Source: Pseudevernia furfuracea
Lineage: Eukaryota > Ascomycota > Lecanoromycetes > Lecanorales > Parmeliaceae
Assembly: GCA_022315425.1 (NCBI GenBank)
Contig: JAIUPT010000038.1
Coordinates: forward strand, 620,001-684,000
Direction of reading: 5' to 3'
DNA length: 64,000 bases
Numbering within the stretch: the first letter of the stretch is position 1; the number at the start of each line of letters is the position of its first letter. The position numbers and the translations under genes were made by a program. The notes beneath the pieces are model-generated. The model worked only from the letters and a program-made list of their open reading frames with translations, made no database searches and was not told where the DNA came from. Positions 45,241 through 56,506 of this stretch are shown here, piece by piece.

Positions 45241-48138
45241 TCAGAGATAGGATAGCTCGTCCTCACTGTGATCGTCCATCGCTGTCCATATTGAGGCCAA
45301 AGATTCTGCGATGATATCTTTCTTGACCTTCTTCAACGGCGATCGAGCTGCCGAGAGCGTCTTACTCAGTGGACAAGAACCGGACTCGACAATGTCAGAT
45401 TCTGTGGCCTCCTCGATCCGCTTCAATGCTGGGGCCGCTATCCCATGAGCCACGCGCAAAGGCTGCGTGTCGGTATCTAAGATGATAATCTTGGTGGCTT
45501 TCTTGGGCTGCTTCCGTGCTAAAGGGGTTACGCCTGGAGTCATGCACGAAGTTTGTGACTCGGCGTCCAAGATGATAGGCCTAGTTGCATCTCCCCCAAG
45601 TTCTGGCGCCGGACTAGCTACAACAGGCGTTGTGCTCAGAGGCTGCGAGTCGGCAATCTCGGGGCCCAGAGAAGACCTGACATCATTGAGGAACGCTGCT
45701 GATGCCGCATACTGGCTCTCTGCAGCAGCAACCGAAGGCGACCTGGTTGGAGTGCGGACTGCAAGATTCTCCTGGTGGGGCAAGCAAGGGCCCAGCGTTG
45801 CGGGTGCGCTCTCCGCAGTAGCAGAAAGCTGTCTGAGGAAAGCAGGATCCTCGCTCTCCGTAGTGGCCAAGGGCGCACTAATATGAGGGTGGCTCGACTG
45901 ACTTTGTGTGATATCTCCGTGCTTCCTTATCACGTTACTTGTTGCAGCCAAAGGTATCACAACTTGGATGATCTGTCTTTTGATAAAGGTTTCGCTTTTA
46001 CCTTCACTACTAGGCTCAGGGGGTGCTCTTGAATTGCCATGGTCAGGCGGCTGTGCGGAACTAGTCGAAACCAGATTTGTCGACCCAGTCTTCTGTGGTT
46101 CCTCTGCCGTTGACCTTCTTCTCCGGATGTTAACTTCTGCCGAAGGAGGAACCGAATCTTTTCGCTGTAATGCGGAATGGCTCGTTCTTAGTCGTTTGGG
46201 CGAATTGGAAGCTTCAATTGCTGTATTACACCGAGGCTGTGTTTCGGGGGAATTGATGCTATCACTGTGGAGCTCTGCAACCTCAAAATCTCTTCCGGCC
46301 TTGACAGGAGTGTTGGAAATAGAGCCGCCGTTCCCAGAGTCGACTTGGGGTCTTTGGTCCGGAAGTGTTGAGGCGCATGTTTTCCTGCGCTTGACTACAT
46401 CGTCTTCAATTTCGAGTGGCTTTGAAGAAAGAGTGTACGACTGATCCGTATCGACATAAGACTCGTCCAAATTCGCCTGGTATGCAGATTCAGTTATATT
46501 GCAACCCCCATCCACGTGACGAGTAGTGTCAGATGCTCGACGGGCGGTTGCCTCTGGCGGCTGAGTGCGTTTGGTTCTTCGCAGTCCCTTTTGGTCCCTG
46601 TTTATTGACCTTTTGTCAGAGCGATTGTGCACTGTCCCAATTGGATGGTCGTAGTCCCTCGCACTGGCAAAAGGCCCACTGACGTCGCCCAAGAATTTGT
46701 CCACTATGAAAGCTTCTTCTGTCTCGCAATCCCTTGTGCTCGAGAACGGCCCATCCATCGTGTATACGCTGTGCGCCCCAACTTTATCAGATATCAGAAT
46801 TGATTCGTCCGAAGTGGAGCCATTGGATGTCTCATGGACACCGCCAACTTGACACTGAGATTTCATGTGGTGATCTCCAAGTTGTTCGATAGGCTTGCTC
46901 GAGTTCAAAATAAGAATCCCCGCCTCCGGACATCCTTTATCTGATTGCTGCTGGACGGGCAGCGGATTTCTGGCTCTCGAAAATGTATCGTGATTTTGCG
47001 GCTCTGGGCGGGTTCTGTCAGGAGCTAGAGAAATTTTGCTAGAGAACAAGCTGGGAAGCGATGTTCTGCGCCCCAATATCTTGAGCACCTGCGGCTTTGG
47101 GCTCGCCTTACCACGGGTGATCATGTAGTTCCAATGAGATGCAATAGCGTTACCCGGTCTTCCTGGAAAGTAGGATTCCATAGCCGCACCCGATATATTC
47201 GTAGTTGTCTTTAGATGAATCAAAAGCTCTTCTTCCTCCTGCTTCCATTTGACGATTTTTCGGGCAGCGGGCTCTAAATTGCTCAAATCGGAAAGTGGTC
47301 CGTCGGCATTGTTCTCTTGACCGCGTGCGAATAACAGTGATCGCTGACTGATCGAGTTGGCGTGTTCGCGTCTCCGTGGTGTACGTTTCTTGACCTCGGG
47401 TGTCCATAGCGAAATACCTGCTCGCTCGTCGTCGGAGTACTCTCGCACGTCATCAACGCTGGCCAGTTCAACTTTCTTTCTCTCTCTCTTGAATAGGGCA
47501 TTATTCGGCAAGGGCGGTGCTCTCCGTGCTGGCTCGATAGCTGGCTCGTCTGAGAAAGAGGGTTTATTTCTGAATAGACGCCAGCATTCCTGAGCACCTA
47601 ACCTATCCTTACTGTGTGACGCCCATTCAATATCGCTGCTTGCCAACTCATCCTCTTCGTCATCTGAAGGGATTGAGACTGTGTTCCTAGACTTCTTGCC
47701 CAATTGGTGCAGGTGTGACTCAGCTGGGACATCGCCCATAAGACTGTCGGCATCAAGATCGGACTGCTCAGAAGCTTCTATTCCTTCCATGAAAGCTAAA
47801 TCTCCTGCCTTGTTGGATCGCAGAGCTGCTAGGTTTTCTTCGCGGTACTCGATGGAAGAGTGGCCGTCATCGGAATTGCCCAGTTCTTCGGATGAGTATT
47901 CGGCGTCCCCTGCATCTCTCTCGTCGGTCATACCCAGTATATGACCATTGTTGACCACAATCTCGCCTGTCTCCATATCTATCTCATCGCCTATGCCGTC
48001 AAAATCTCTACCATATTTGTCAAATATTGATTCGAAGATCGACTTCAATCGGAAGTCATTCTGAGCTCTCCACGCATGAAGGTCGATTTCTGGGTAGCTA
48101 CTTCCTGGAAGGCGCCGCTTTTTGAACGGTGGCTCCAT
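45241..48138 (-). CDS. scm3: Scm3-like centromere protein (CENP-A chaperone)
   Basis: A single exon of 965 aa. The N-terminus starts MEPPFKKRRLPGS and at about residues 28-70 has RLKSIFESIFDKYGRDFDGI then GDEIDMETGEIVVNNGHI, which matches the fungal Scm3 domain that binds the Cse4/CENP-A-H4 dimer. Around residues 285-340 is a Myb/SANT-like region (VKWKQEEEELLIHLKTTTNI, GRPGNAIASHWNYMI) also found in filamentous-fungal Scm3. The rest is long, Ser/Pro/Glu-rich and disordered, with several KKAT- and RRKT-type basic patches that may be nuclear localisation signals. Scm3/HJURP deposits CENP-A at centromeres. It is much longer than the yeast protein (about 220 aa), as is usual in moulds. Divergent from atg6 over 207 bp. 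Confidence 0.85.
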   Translation of the reverse strand: MEPPFKKRRLPGSSYPEIDLHAWRAQNDFRLKSIFESIFDKYGRDFDGIGDEIDMETGEIVVNNGHILGMTDERDAGDAEYSSEELGNSDDGHSSIEYREENLAALRSNKAGDLAFMEGIEASEQSDLDADSLMGDVPAESHLHQLGKKSRNTVSIPSDDEEDELASSDIEWASHSKDRLGAQECWRLFRNKPSFSDEPAIEPARRAPPLPNNALFKRERKKVELASVDDVREYSDDERAGISLWTPEVKKRTPRRREHANSISQRSLLFARGQENNADGPLSDLSNLEPAARKIVKWKQEEEELLIHLKTTTNISGAAMESYFPGRPGNAIASHWNYMITRGKASPKPQVLKILGRRTSLPSLFSSKISLAPDRTRPEPQNHDTFSRARNPLPVQQQSDKGCPEAGILILNSSKPIEQLGDHHMKSQCQVGGVHETSNGSTSDESILISDKVGAHSVYTMDGPFSSTRDCETEEAFIVDKFLGDVSGPFASARDYDHPIGTVHNRSDKRSINRDQKGLRRTKRTQPPEATARRASDTTRHVDGGCNITESAYQANLDESYVDTDQSYTLSSKPLEIEDDVVKRRKTCASTLPDQRPQVDSGNGGSISNTPVKAGRDFEVAELHSDSINSPETQPRCNTAIEASNSPKRLRTSHSALQRKDSVPPSAEVNIRRRRSTAEEPQKTGSTNLVSTSSAQPPDHGNSRAPPEPSSEGKSETFIKRQIIQVVIPLAATSNVIRKHGDITQSQSSHPHISAPLATTESEDPAFLRQLSATAESAPATLGPCLPHQENLAVRTPTRSPSVAAAESQYAASAAFLNDVRSSLGPEIADSQPLSTTPVVASPAPELGGDATRPIILDAESQTSCMTPGVTPLARKQPKKATKIIILDTDTQPLRVAHGIAAPALKRIEEATESDIVESGSCPLSKTLSAARSPLKKVKKDIIAESLASIWTAMDDHSEDELSYL

Positions 48139-48345
48139 GCTCTTATTGCAAGTTTTCTGTTAGCAAAAGCAAATCACCATTATCTCAAGCCAGTAGCTAA
48201 ATTATTTTGATGTTTAGTATTGTGGATGCAGTGTCAGTCCGCGCGCAGCGTAAATACTTACCAAGGGATCGCGCGCGCGTGTCGGCAAAATTTCGGTCTC
48301 TGAACAAAAAACACAGAGTTCAGCAAAGCCAAAACATTGAGAACC
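48139..48345. promoter_or_regulatory. Shared intergenic promoter region, scm3/atg6
   Basis: The two start codons are 207 bp apart and divergent. The interval contains two CGCGCGC-type blocks (48240-48247 and 48271-48280), possible sites for a G1/S-type factor, but this is only a resemblance. Confidence 0.55.
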
Positions 48346-50024
48346 ATGAACTGCCAGAAATGCCGAACACCTTTGAAGCTTGATAGCTCATTGCAAGATC
48401 TGAATTCCGCAGCTTTCGACCTTTTGGTAGGTCTGTAGCCAAACAGTTCCCATCGCGCACAAGTATTGAATGATCCACAGGATCCACAGGTCATTCCAAT
48501 GATCAGGCAACCAGTACATCTCGAGTACCATACCCTCATGAACGCAAGGATCTCTACAATCAGGTAGCCCAAGATGCAACGTCTCCAGTATTCAAAAGGG
48601 CCATTCCTGCTGCTCGGCAGGGGTTCGGCCTTCAACCTGCGATGGCCGCATCGACGAAGGCCGGCTTGAAGGACAACCCGGCCATGTCCTTCGTGATGCT
48701 TACAGACTCGCAAGTCGTTCCACCGCAACATACGTTGAATAATTACGAGGAAACGCAAAAGAACAAGGGTTCAAAAGAAGCGCACAGTGCTGCAAATGAG
48801 ACCTCCAACGATCCAAGGCAAACACTGTCTCACCAGATCGAGTCAACCACCCGACTCTTCGAGATCCTTTCGTCCCGCTCTGACATAGATCACCCTGTTT
48901 GTGCTGAATGTACCGATCTCCTTCTCTCACAGCTCCAAAGCCGTCTTTCCGCGTCTACTAAAGAACGAGACGCCTACATTTCTTTCCTAAAAACCCTCAA
49001 CAACACCACTCCGTCTTCATCTGAGATCTCAAAAGCTCAAGCTTCCCTTAATTCATCTAAAGCCGCCGAAGCTAATGCGTTTTCCGAGCTCCTGGCACTC
49101 GAAAAGGAGAAAGCAGCCCTGGACGACGAGGTCGCGACTCTAGAAGCCGAGTCTCTCGCCCTGGATGAGGAGGAGCAAGCTTTCTGGCGCTCCAGGAACG
49201 CGTTCGCACTGACTTTGTCCTCCTTCCAAGACGATCGTGATGCCCTCAATGCCGCTTACGATCACGATGCCCAGCAGCTGGAGCGCCTCGAACTAACCAA
49301 TGTCTACAATGACACGTTTTGCATTTACCACGACGGGCCCTTTGCTACCATTAATGGTCTGCGTCTCGGTCGTCTTCCGCCTCAGCTCAATGTAGATTGG
49401 TCTGAAATCAACGCTGCATGGGGCGCAGCTGCTTTGCTTCTTGCGACAGTGGCCGAAAAGCTAGGTTTTACTTTTCAAGGCTACAGAATCAAACCCATGG
49501 GCAGCACCTCCAGAATTGAGAAAATAGAACAAGGAAGCTCAGATTCGAGACAATCATCTTCCGGCAGAACGACCAGTTCCGCTTCCAACTCCAACGCGCG
49601 CCAAGAACCCCAGCAATTCAAAATCACTGCTCTTGACTTGTTCTCGTCGGGCGATCTTCCTCTAGGCAGGATGTTGCTTCATCGTCGACTCGACGCAGGC
49701 ATGGTCGCCTTCCTTGAATGCTTGCGTCAGCTGTGTGACTTTGTTGAGCAATCTTCTCACTGTGTTCCTCACAATTCCAACTTGTCTAAGATCAACGACA
49801 GAGTCTCGCCCGCGAGTGATACAAAGGTAGCGAAGCTGAAGGTACCTTATTCAATTACAAAGGACAAGATTGGGGACCCAGAAAAGCCTGATCTGATTGC
49901 AAGTATCAAGCTTGGAGTTAGTCAGGATGAGGCATGGACTAGGGCGTGTAAGTACACGTTGACCTGTTGCAAATTTTTGTTGGCATGTGCAAGTAATGTG
50001 GGCTGGGTCGGTCAGAGGAAGTGA
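48346..50024 (+). CDS. atg6: Atg6/Beclin-1 autophagy protein
   Basis: Two exons (48346-48430 and 48490-50024) encode 539 aa. The start is the conserved MNCQKCRTPLKLDSSLQDL with its CxxC, and the splice join yields AFDLLVGHSNDQ. ATSPVFKRAIPAARQG and AMSFVMLTDSQV are fungal Atg6 blocks. Then comes a coiled coil rich in Leu/Glu/Ala (about residues 190-290) and the C-terminal BARA domain (LELTNVYNDTFCIYHDGPF, TINGLRLGRLP, EINAAWGAAALLL, YRIKPMGSTSRIE). Atg6 is a subunit of the Vps34 PI3-kinase complexes for autophagosome nucleation and vacuolar sorting. The intron (59 bp, donor GTCTGT) was chosen because the nearer GTAGGT donor would leave the second exon out of frame. Confidence 0.97.
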
Positions 50025-50429
50025 GGGCATTTCAGGAGTCATCGAAGGTGTGGGTATCCTTCTGGTCTTCTAAAGGTCCTTGGAATTGAGGTCTGTCCGG
50101 GCATATGTCACATACCCTGAATGTACATATAATAACATAAGCGCCTTGAAACCTTCTCTTAACCTAGCACTCAGCTTCAGCTGTGAGCTCGAGTGCTAAA
50201 GTACGAGAGTACTTAGATGCCGGAGCAACTTTAGTGCGCGCTTAGCGCGGTAAAACTCGTGTGCCATAAGTACTGTATGTGTTGAGTCTTGACTCGTTTA
50301 GAAAATTAATACACTTATTTTCAGCACCAAATATTGAAGACCCTCAGTCTGGCAAGCTCTTCCCCCCGTTTACTCTCCTCTCCAATCATAAAGATACTTC
50401 GCGGGGCGCTGTCGAGGCGCGCTCGAACG
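50025..50429. other. Intergenic and leader of valyl-tRNA synthetase gene
   Basis: No separate gene. The last 96 bases are in frame with the synthetase and read as a basic, Ser/Arg-rich extension (see findings). A GTATGT...TTTTCAG pattern at about 50275-50323 could be a 5' UTR intron. Confidence 0.5.
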
Positions 50430-53400
50430 ATGTCTTCTCAGTCTCCTCTAATAGCGAACGGCCTTACGGCCGCGCCCAAAGATCCTGAGAAGGAACGGAA
50501 GAAGGCCGAAAAGACTCAAAAGTACAATGAGAAGAAGGCAAAGGCGAAGGCTGTTAATGCACAAGCTACACAAAGCACTTCAAAAACTGTGGCCAAAAAA
50601 GCCAAGCACGATACATCCAAGGAGGAGCCTTTACCGCCCTACATAGAAAATACACCACCCGGGAAGAAGAAGAGTAAGTGATCGTATACTGACCGGTATT
50701 AGGACACTCCAACTAAAATTCTACCAGTCTTACAATCTCTAAATGATCCTCATCACTTGAACTACATCCCCAAGGTTGTAGAATCAGGATGGTACGACTG
50801 GTGGGAGAAGGAAGGCTACTTCAAGCCTGAGTTTCGGCCGGACGGCAGAGTGAAAGAACAGGGCTACTTCGTCATTCCGGAACCTCCGCCGAACGTAACG
50901 GGGGCTCTACACATGGGCCACGCCCTCCCTAACGCTTTGCAAGATAGCCTGATAAGGTGGAACCGAATGCGAGGATTAACGACACTGTGGCTGCCCGGCT
51001 GTGATCATGCCGGAATTTCTACTCAGACAGTTGTCGAAAAGATGCTGATGAGGAGAGAAGGAAAGACGAGGCACGACCTTGGCAGGAAAGCGCTGGTAGA
51101 GAGGATCTGGGATTGGAAAGAAGAGTACCATCGCAATATCAACGGAGTGCTTCGACGCATGGGCGGTTCCTTCGACTGGACGAGGGAAGCCTTCACTATG
51201 AATCCGACCTTCTCAGCCGCCGTAACGGAGACTTTCGTGACGCTACACGAAGAAGGTCTCATCTACCGTGCTAACAGATTGGTCAATTGGTGTACCGCGC
51301 TCAATACGACCCTCTCGAACCTAGAGGTGGACAATCTAGAGTTGAAAGGACGGACGATGCTTGATATACCAGGATACCAGAAGAAGATCGAGTTCGGGGT
51401 TATGACCCATTTTCTATACCAAATTGAGGGCAGCGAAGCAACAATAGGCACGTGTATCTCCAGATAATCCGCCGGTTCTGTTTGCTAATTCCCCATTAGA
51501 AGTGGCTACGACGCGGCCTGAAACCATGCTTGGAGATACTGGCATTGCCGTGCATCCCCAAGACGAGCGATACAAGCATTTGGTAGGGAAATGCGCGAAA
51601 CACCCCTTCCTTGAACGGCGAATACCTATTGTCGCAGATGAATATGCAGATCCAGAAAAGGGAACGGGTGCAGTGAAAATCACACCAGCTCATGACTTTA
51701 ACGACTTCGAAGTCGGACGTAGAAACCGTCTAGAATTCATCAATATAATTAACGATGATGGTACTCTTAATGAAATGGCAGGAGACTTTCAAGGTATCAA
51801 GCGGTTCGATGCGAGGTATAAGATCATCGAAGCTCTCAAAGTCAAAGGGCTCTACGTCAAATGGGAGGACAATGAGATGAAAGTGCCCAGATGTCAAAAG
51901 TCGAAGGACGTTATCGAGCCCATTATGAAGCCACAATGGTGGTTGAAGATGAAGGATGGTCTAGCACCTGCGGCAATTAAGGCTGTAAGAAACGGCGAGA
52001 TCAAGATCCGACCAGAATCCGCCGAGAAGAATTACTTCTCGTGGATGGAAAACATCAATGATTGGTGTTTGTCGAGACAATTATGGTGGGGCCATCAAGC
52101 TCCAGCATACTTCATCGACCTTGAGGGTGAGTATGGTGATCAGAGTGACGGAGAGCTATGGGTTACTGGAAGAACGGAAGAAGCGGCAGAGGAGAAAGCG
52201 AAGGCCAAATTCCCTGATAAGAAGTTCACACTTACGAGGGATCCGGACGTTCTCGACACGTGGTTCTCTTCTGGTCTATGGCCATTCGCGACATTAGGCT
52301 GGCCTAACAAGACTCACGACCTAGAGACACTCTATCCTACGTCTGTGCTAGAAACCGGCTGGGATATCCTCTTTTTCTGGGTGGCCAGAATGATTATGTT
52401 TGGCATCAAAATGACAGGGCAAATTCCTTTCCGGGAAGTTTACTGTCATTCCCTAGTCAGAGATTCGGAGGGTAGGAAGATGTCGAAATCCCTGGGGAAC
52501 GTTCTTGATCCTGTCGATGTGATGGAGGGTATCTCGCTTTCCAGTTTGCATGAAAAGTTATTGGGGGGGAATCTTGATCCAACGGAGGTAGAGAAGGCCA
52601 GGAAGACCCAAAAGACGGCGTTTCCGGACGGGATACCAGAATGTGGCGCTGATGCTTTGCGATTTTCTTTAGTCAACTACACAACCGGAGGTAAGCCATG
52701 TATACCTGCTGATGGCTGATAGCTCAACTAACATTCACCAGGCGGTGATATAAACTTCGACATAAAGGTCATGCAAGGCTACCGCAAGTTTTGTAATAAG
52801 ATCTACCAAGCCACTAGATACGTCCTTGGCAAACTCGACTCCTCCTTCATCCCCCAAAAGCTGCCCACTAAGACCGGTCAAGAATCGCTTGCAGAGCTTT
52901 GGATCCTGCACAAATTCAATACCGCCGCCGCAGACATTCACAAAGCGTTCACTCAACGCGAGTTCTCCCAAGCAACCTCGATCACCTATCAATATTGGTA
53001 TAACCACCTTTGTGATGTGTACATTGAGAACTCTAAGGCTATCATACAAGCTGGTACTTCCTCGGAGCAAGAATCCGCAAAACAGACCCTTTACACTGCC
53101 CTCGAAGGCGGGCTTACGATGATCCACCCTTTCATGCCCTTTCTAACCGAAGAACTCTGGCAGCGCCTACCCCGCCGTCCTGAAGATGAAACGCCTTCCA
53201 TCGTCAAAGCAGCCTACCCGCAATACAATGCCAAGCTCGACGACAGAGATTCGGAAGAAGCCTACGAGCTCATCATGTCCGTTGCGAAAGGCATACGCCA
53301 AATAGCAGCCGAGTACTTCATCAAGGACTCCGCAACCGCCCACATTCAACTGTTCACCCCTTCCGCCCTCTCAACGTGCAAATCACAGATCGCTTCTATC

Positions 53401-53754
53401 AAGTCGCTGAGCGGAAAAGCTATGTTGGGGGAGAGCGCATCCATCTCCATACTCTCTGCCGCCGACTCGAAACCGGCTGGCTGCGTTGTGCAATCCGTTT
53501 CTGCTTCCGCGGCCGTATATCTACTTGTCAAAGGCCGTATAGATATTGACGCTGAGATCCAGAAGGGGAAAGAGAAATTGGCAGCTGCGCAGGAAGGACT
53601 GGAAAGGAAAAGAAGGATGGTCGGAGGAGAGGGATGGGAGAAGATGCGAGAGGACGCGCAGGAGACGGAGAGGAGGAAGTTGGCGAATGCGGAGCAGGAG
53701 GTCAAGGTGCTAGAAGGCAGCGTGGAGCAGTTCGAAAGACTGAGGTTGGAATGA
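50430..53754 (+). CDS. vas1: Valyl-tRNA synthetase
   Basis: Four exons (50430-50673, 50728-51447, 51500-52690, 52742-53754) encode 1055 aa, the normal eukaryotic length. After a lysine-rich N-terminal extension come PPPNVTGALHMGHAL (class I HIGH motif), FDWTREAFTMNP, VATTRPETMLGDTGIAVHP (editing domain), WWGHQAP, DVLDTWFSSGLWPF and GRKMSKSLGNVLDP (KMSKS motif), followed by the anticodon-binding domain and a C-terminal coiled coil (residues about 1000-1050). It charges tRNA-Val with valine. Intron 2 (51448-51499) must use a GC donor (GCACGT); every nearby GT donor breaks the frame or creates a stop. ATG 50430 fits the cytosolic form; a possible mitochondrial form is discussed below. Confidence 0.97.
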
Positions 53755-54415
53755 GGATAGGTTTCGACAGGCGAAAAAGAGGACGAAGAGGAAGGCGACT
53801 GCGTTCAAAAGAAGTGGAGAGGAGATGTAGATCAAAGGTCGATCGATCCTGTGGCCAGCGAAATATGCAGATGAAGATGATGCCTTGGCTGTCCACATTT
53901 GCACGAAGAGCTTCCCTCAACCAAATTCCTCTCCTTCATGAAGCTTGAGGGCTCATCGACATATCCCAAGCTAAGCCGTCTTGATCAGTCGGAACCAAAG
54001 ATATGATGGCAAGGGGTATAGGGACCTGACCGACGGGCAGAATTGAGAGACACTGATCTCGGGGAAATAAGAACCTACCGCGGCGCACGCTCCCCGAAGC
54101 TTGGAAAATCATTCGAGTTGTCTCCAAAGCGTCTAGCTCAATTAGTGAGTGTAGATGTCTCAATAGATGCTCAGGAAAAACGAATTCTTGGATCAACTAG
54201 TCGATCGCTCGCGTAGAATGTACATATCTACTCTATAATTGGTATCACGTGCGCTTCGTCCACAATATAAAACAACGGAAATCTGTAATCGTACAACCAA
54301 ATCTCTGCACACATCATGGTACGCATCAGACCATTTTTGGCACCTGGAAACAATTCGCCGCCTCCCTTTCTCACAGGACTTCTCCCCCGAATGGCATAGC
54401 ACGCCAACAATGCCC
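53755..54415. other. Intergenic, convergent 3' ends
   Basis: No supported gene between the synthetase and the sugar transporter; purine-rich near the synthetase stop. Confidence 0.5.
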
Positions 54416-56506
54416 TTACTTCGACCCAACTTTCATCCTCGTAGTAGCGTAGGCCGCGCCCACCGCGCTGAGGGCACCAATGAAAAGGCAGACAGCAATA
54501 GCATTCGGGCCATCGGCTGCCTTGGCTACGTCCTCCTCTCCTAGATCCTCATGTAACTCCGGACTCTTGCCCGGTTCGAGGATGGAGAAAACAATCATGC
54601 TTATAAACGTGCCCACAAATTGCGGTAAGGTGGTGAAAAGATTGAGAATACCGAGGTATATACCGGCTGTCTCGCCGGTTGAGGAGTCACTACTCGACGC
54701 ATCGTCGTCCCGGTCAAGATGATTGAGGCGTAAAAACGTTGGTGAGGGCGCAGGAGAAGAGAAGTCGTCGTTGGAGTTTGAGAGGCGGCGGTAGGAGGAG
54801 CCGTTTGCGAGCATAGTCGAGGGCGTAGTAAGGCGGTTTATCTCCACTCCCATAAAGGCGAAGGGTGCCCAGCAGGCCAAGGCCCAAGGAACACCGCAGA
54901 TGCTCACGATAATTGTAGCCATTTGCAAGCTTCGCACAAAAGGGGCCATACACATGGCGCCTGCGAAGATGATGTGGCTGAATTGCCAGGCGGTCAGGAG
55001 GTCGGGTTTGTATTTGTTGAGTGCAGTGACCAAGGGAGCAAAAGGTCCTAGGAAGGCCGGAGGCCGCGGGGTGAACGGTCGAGAACGGGCAGTGTCCGGG
55101 GATTGGACGACAAAGGGGAGGAGAATGGACGCGATGAAAGTAATGATGGAAAAGACGACGAGGGATAGGGAGCCAACGCGGCCGACGTCGCCGAGGGCAT
55201 CTTTGGAAGCGGAGGCATTGGTTTCTGGATGGTAGCGGAAATAGACTTCACCTACCCAGGTAGTGGAGTAGAAGAGGAAAGGAAACCAGCCTGCCCGTGT
55301 TAGTTGTACTGTCCGTGGGAAAGGGGGGACGTTGTTACCAATCCAAGCCCAGAATTGGACCCAGCAAATCGCCTGAATCCGGTCTGGTAAGTGCATGGTA
55401 GTCTTCAGGATCTTGCTGATCATCTTCACTGCCCCTGTCTTGGCACCGTCGTCCCTGTAAGCGTGATTAGACGCCAAAGCACATCGACAGGTGGAGTGAT
55501 AGCACTACCTTGCTGAGATCAAAACCCGCTCTTCGACAGCCCAAGACGTGATGCCTATGGCAATGAGAATAACTAAAGCAGCGATCACGGTCAACTGCTT
55601 GAATTGAGAGTCCCCCAAAAGATTTCCGAGAATGCTGACAAGGTCCAAGGTTCCAGCACCATAGCCTATGAGATGACCGATAGCAATCATCCTGCTTGCT
55701 TTAAGATCTCAGTAAGTATTCCTGTCCTCTCAAATGTAGGGAACCAGCGCTTACCCCAGGCCGAACCAAGCTGCTGCTTCGCAATTGGTAGAGTGTCGAC
55801 GATGAGACTTCGACACGAAGACTGGACTGGATTGCCACATCAGCTGTGCGATCGGTCTGTTCTATGCGATGAGAGCACCGACCTGCATTGATAGCAAAGT
55901 CCACAGCGTAGATACTAAGGACAGCCAGAGCGATTGTGCATGACTTCGCCTGTAAGCCCATCATCAGCTGGAACCCCCAAAATATAATGATTCAAGTCAC
56001 CAACCGTCTCCGGCTTCTTCACAAACAGCCGTACTATCTCCCCTGTCCACCCCAGTACCAACAGACAGACAGCCACAATCAAAGCACCTCCAATCATAAA
56101 CGGTCTCCGTCTGCCCCATTTCGATCTCGAGTTGTCTGCCAGCACTCCCACCACCGGCTGCATAATCAGCCCTGATAGAGGTCCCGCGATCCATACAAGC
56201 GATGTTCGACTCTTAGTGAGGCCGAGTTGGAGGAGGTAAGGGGTGCAGTCTGTCAATTGGGTCAGTCAAGCTGCTTCTTGTGTCGTGGTAGAAGAGGGAA
56301 GTGTCACAGGTCATCTCAATGCCCCAAGTGAACCTATACAGGACTCGTAAGCTTTTGGGCGGGCATGTGTAGCAAGGGCGCACTCACTGCAAGCCCACCA
56401 GACTGAAGGTCAAGAGAGCCATTCGAATGGACTCTGTGGAGCCTCTGATTGAGGGGGTGCCTGCCCATGATGCCGCCTGAGGCATTGCCTCTTGGATTTT
56501 TCTCAT
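54416..56506 (-). CDS. Sut-type sugar (sucrose/alpha-glucoside) proton symporter
   Basis: Eight exons (56506-56388, 56333-56308, 56249-56005, 55949-55883, 55826-55755, 55698-55509, 55454-55339, 55290-54416) encode 569 aa. It matches the GPH/SUT family shared by plant SUTs and S. pombe Sut1: MALLTFSLVGLQFTWGIE, MTYCTPYLLQLGLTKS, WIAGPLSGLIMQPVVGVLAD then SKWGRRRPFM, AVDFAINAVQSSCRSLIVD and WFPFLFYSTTWVGEV. About 12 membrane helices; a hydrophilic Ser/Asp loop lies near residues 430-465. It probably imports sucrose, maltose or related glucosides with protons at the plasma membrane. Exon 2 is only 26 nt but its TWGIEM sequence is conserved in the family. Eight exons in phase is strong support for the model. 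Confidence 0.93.
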
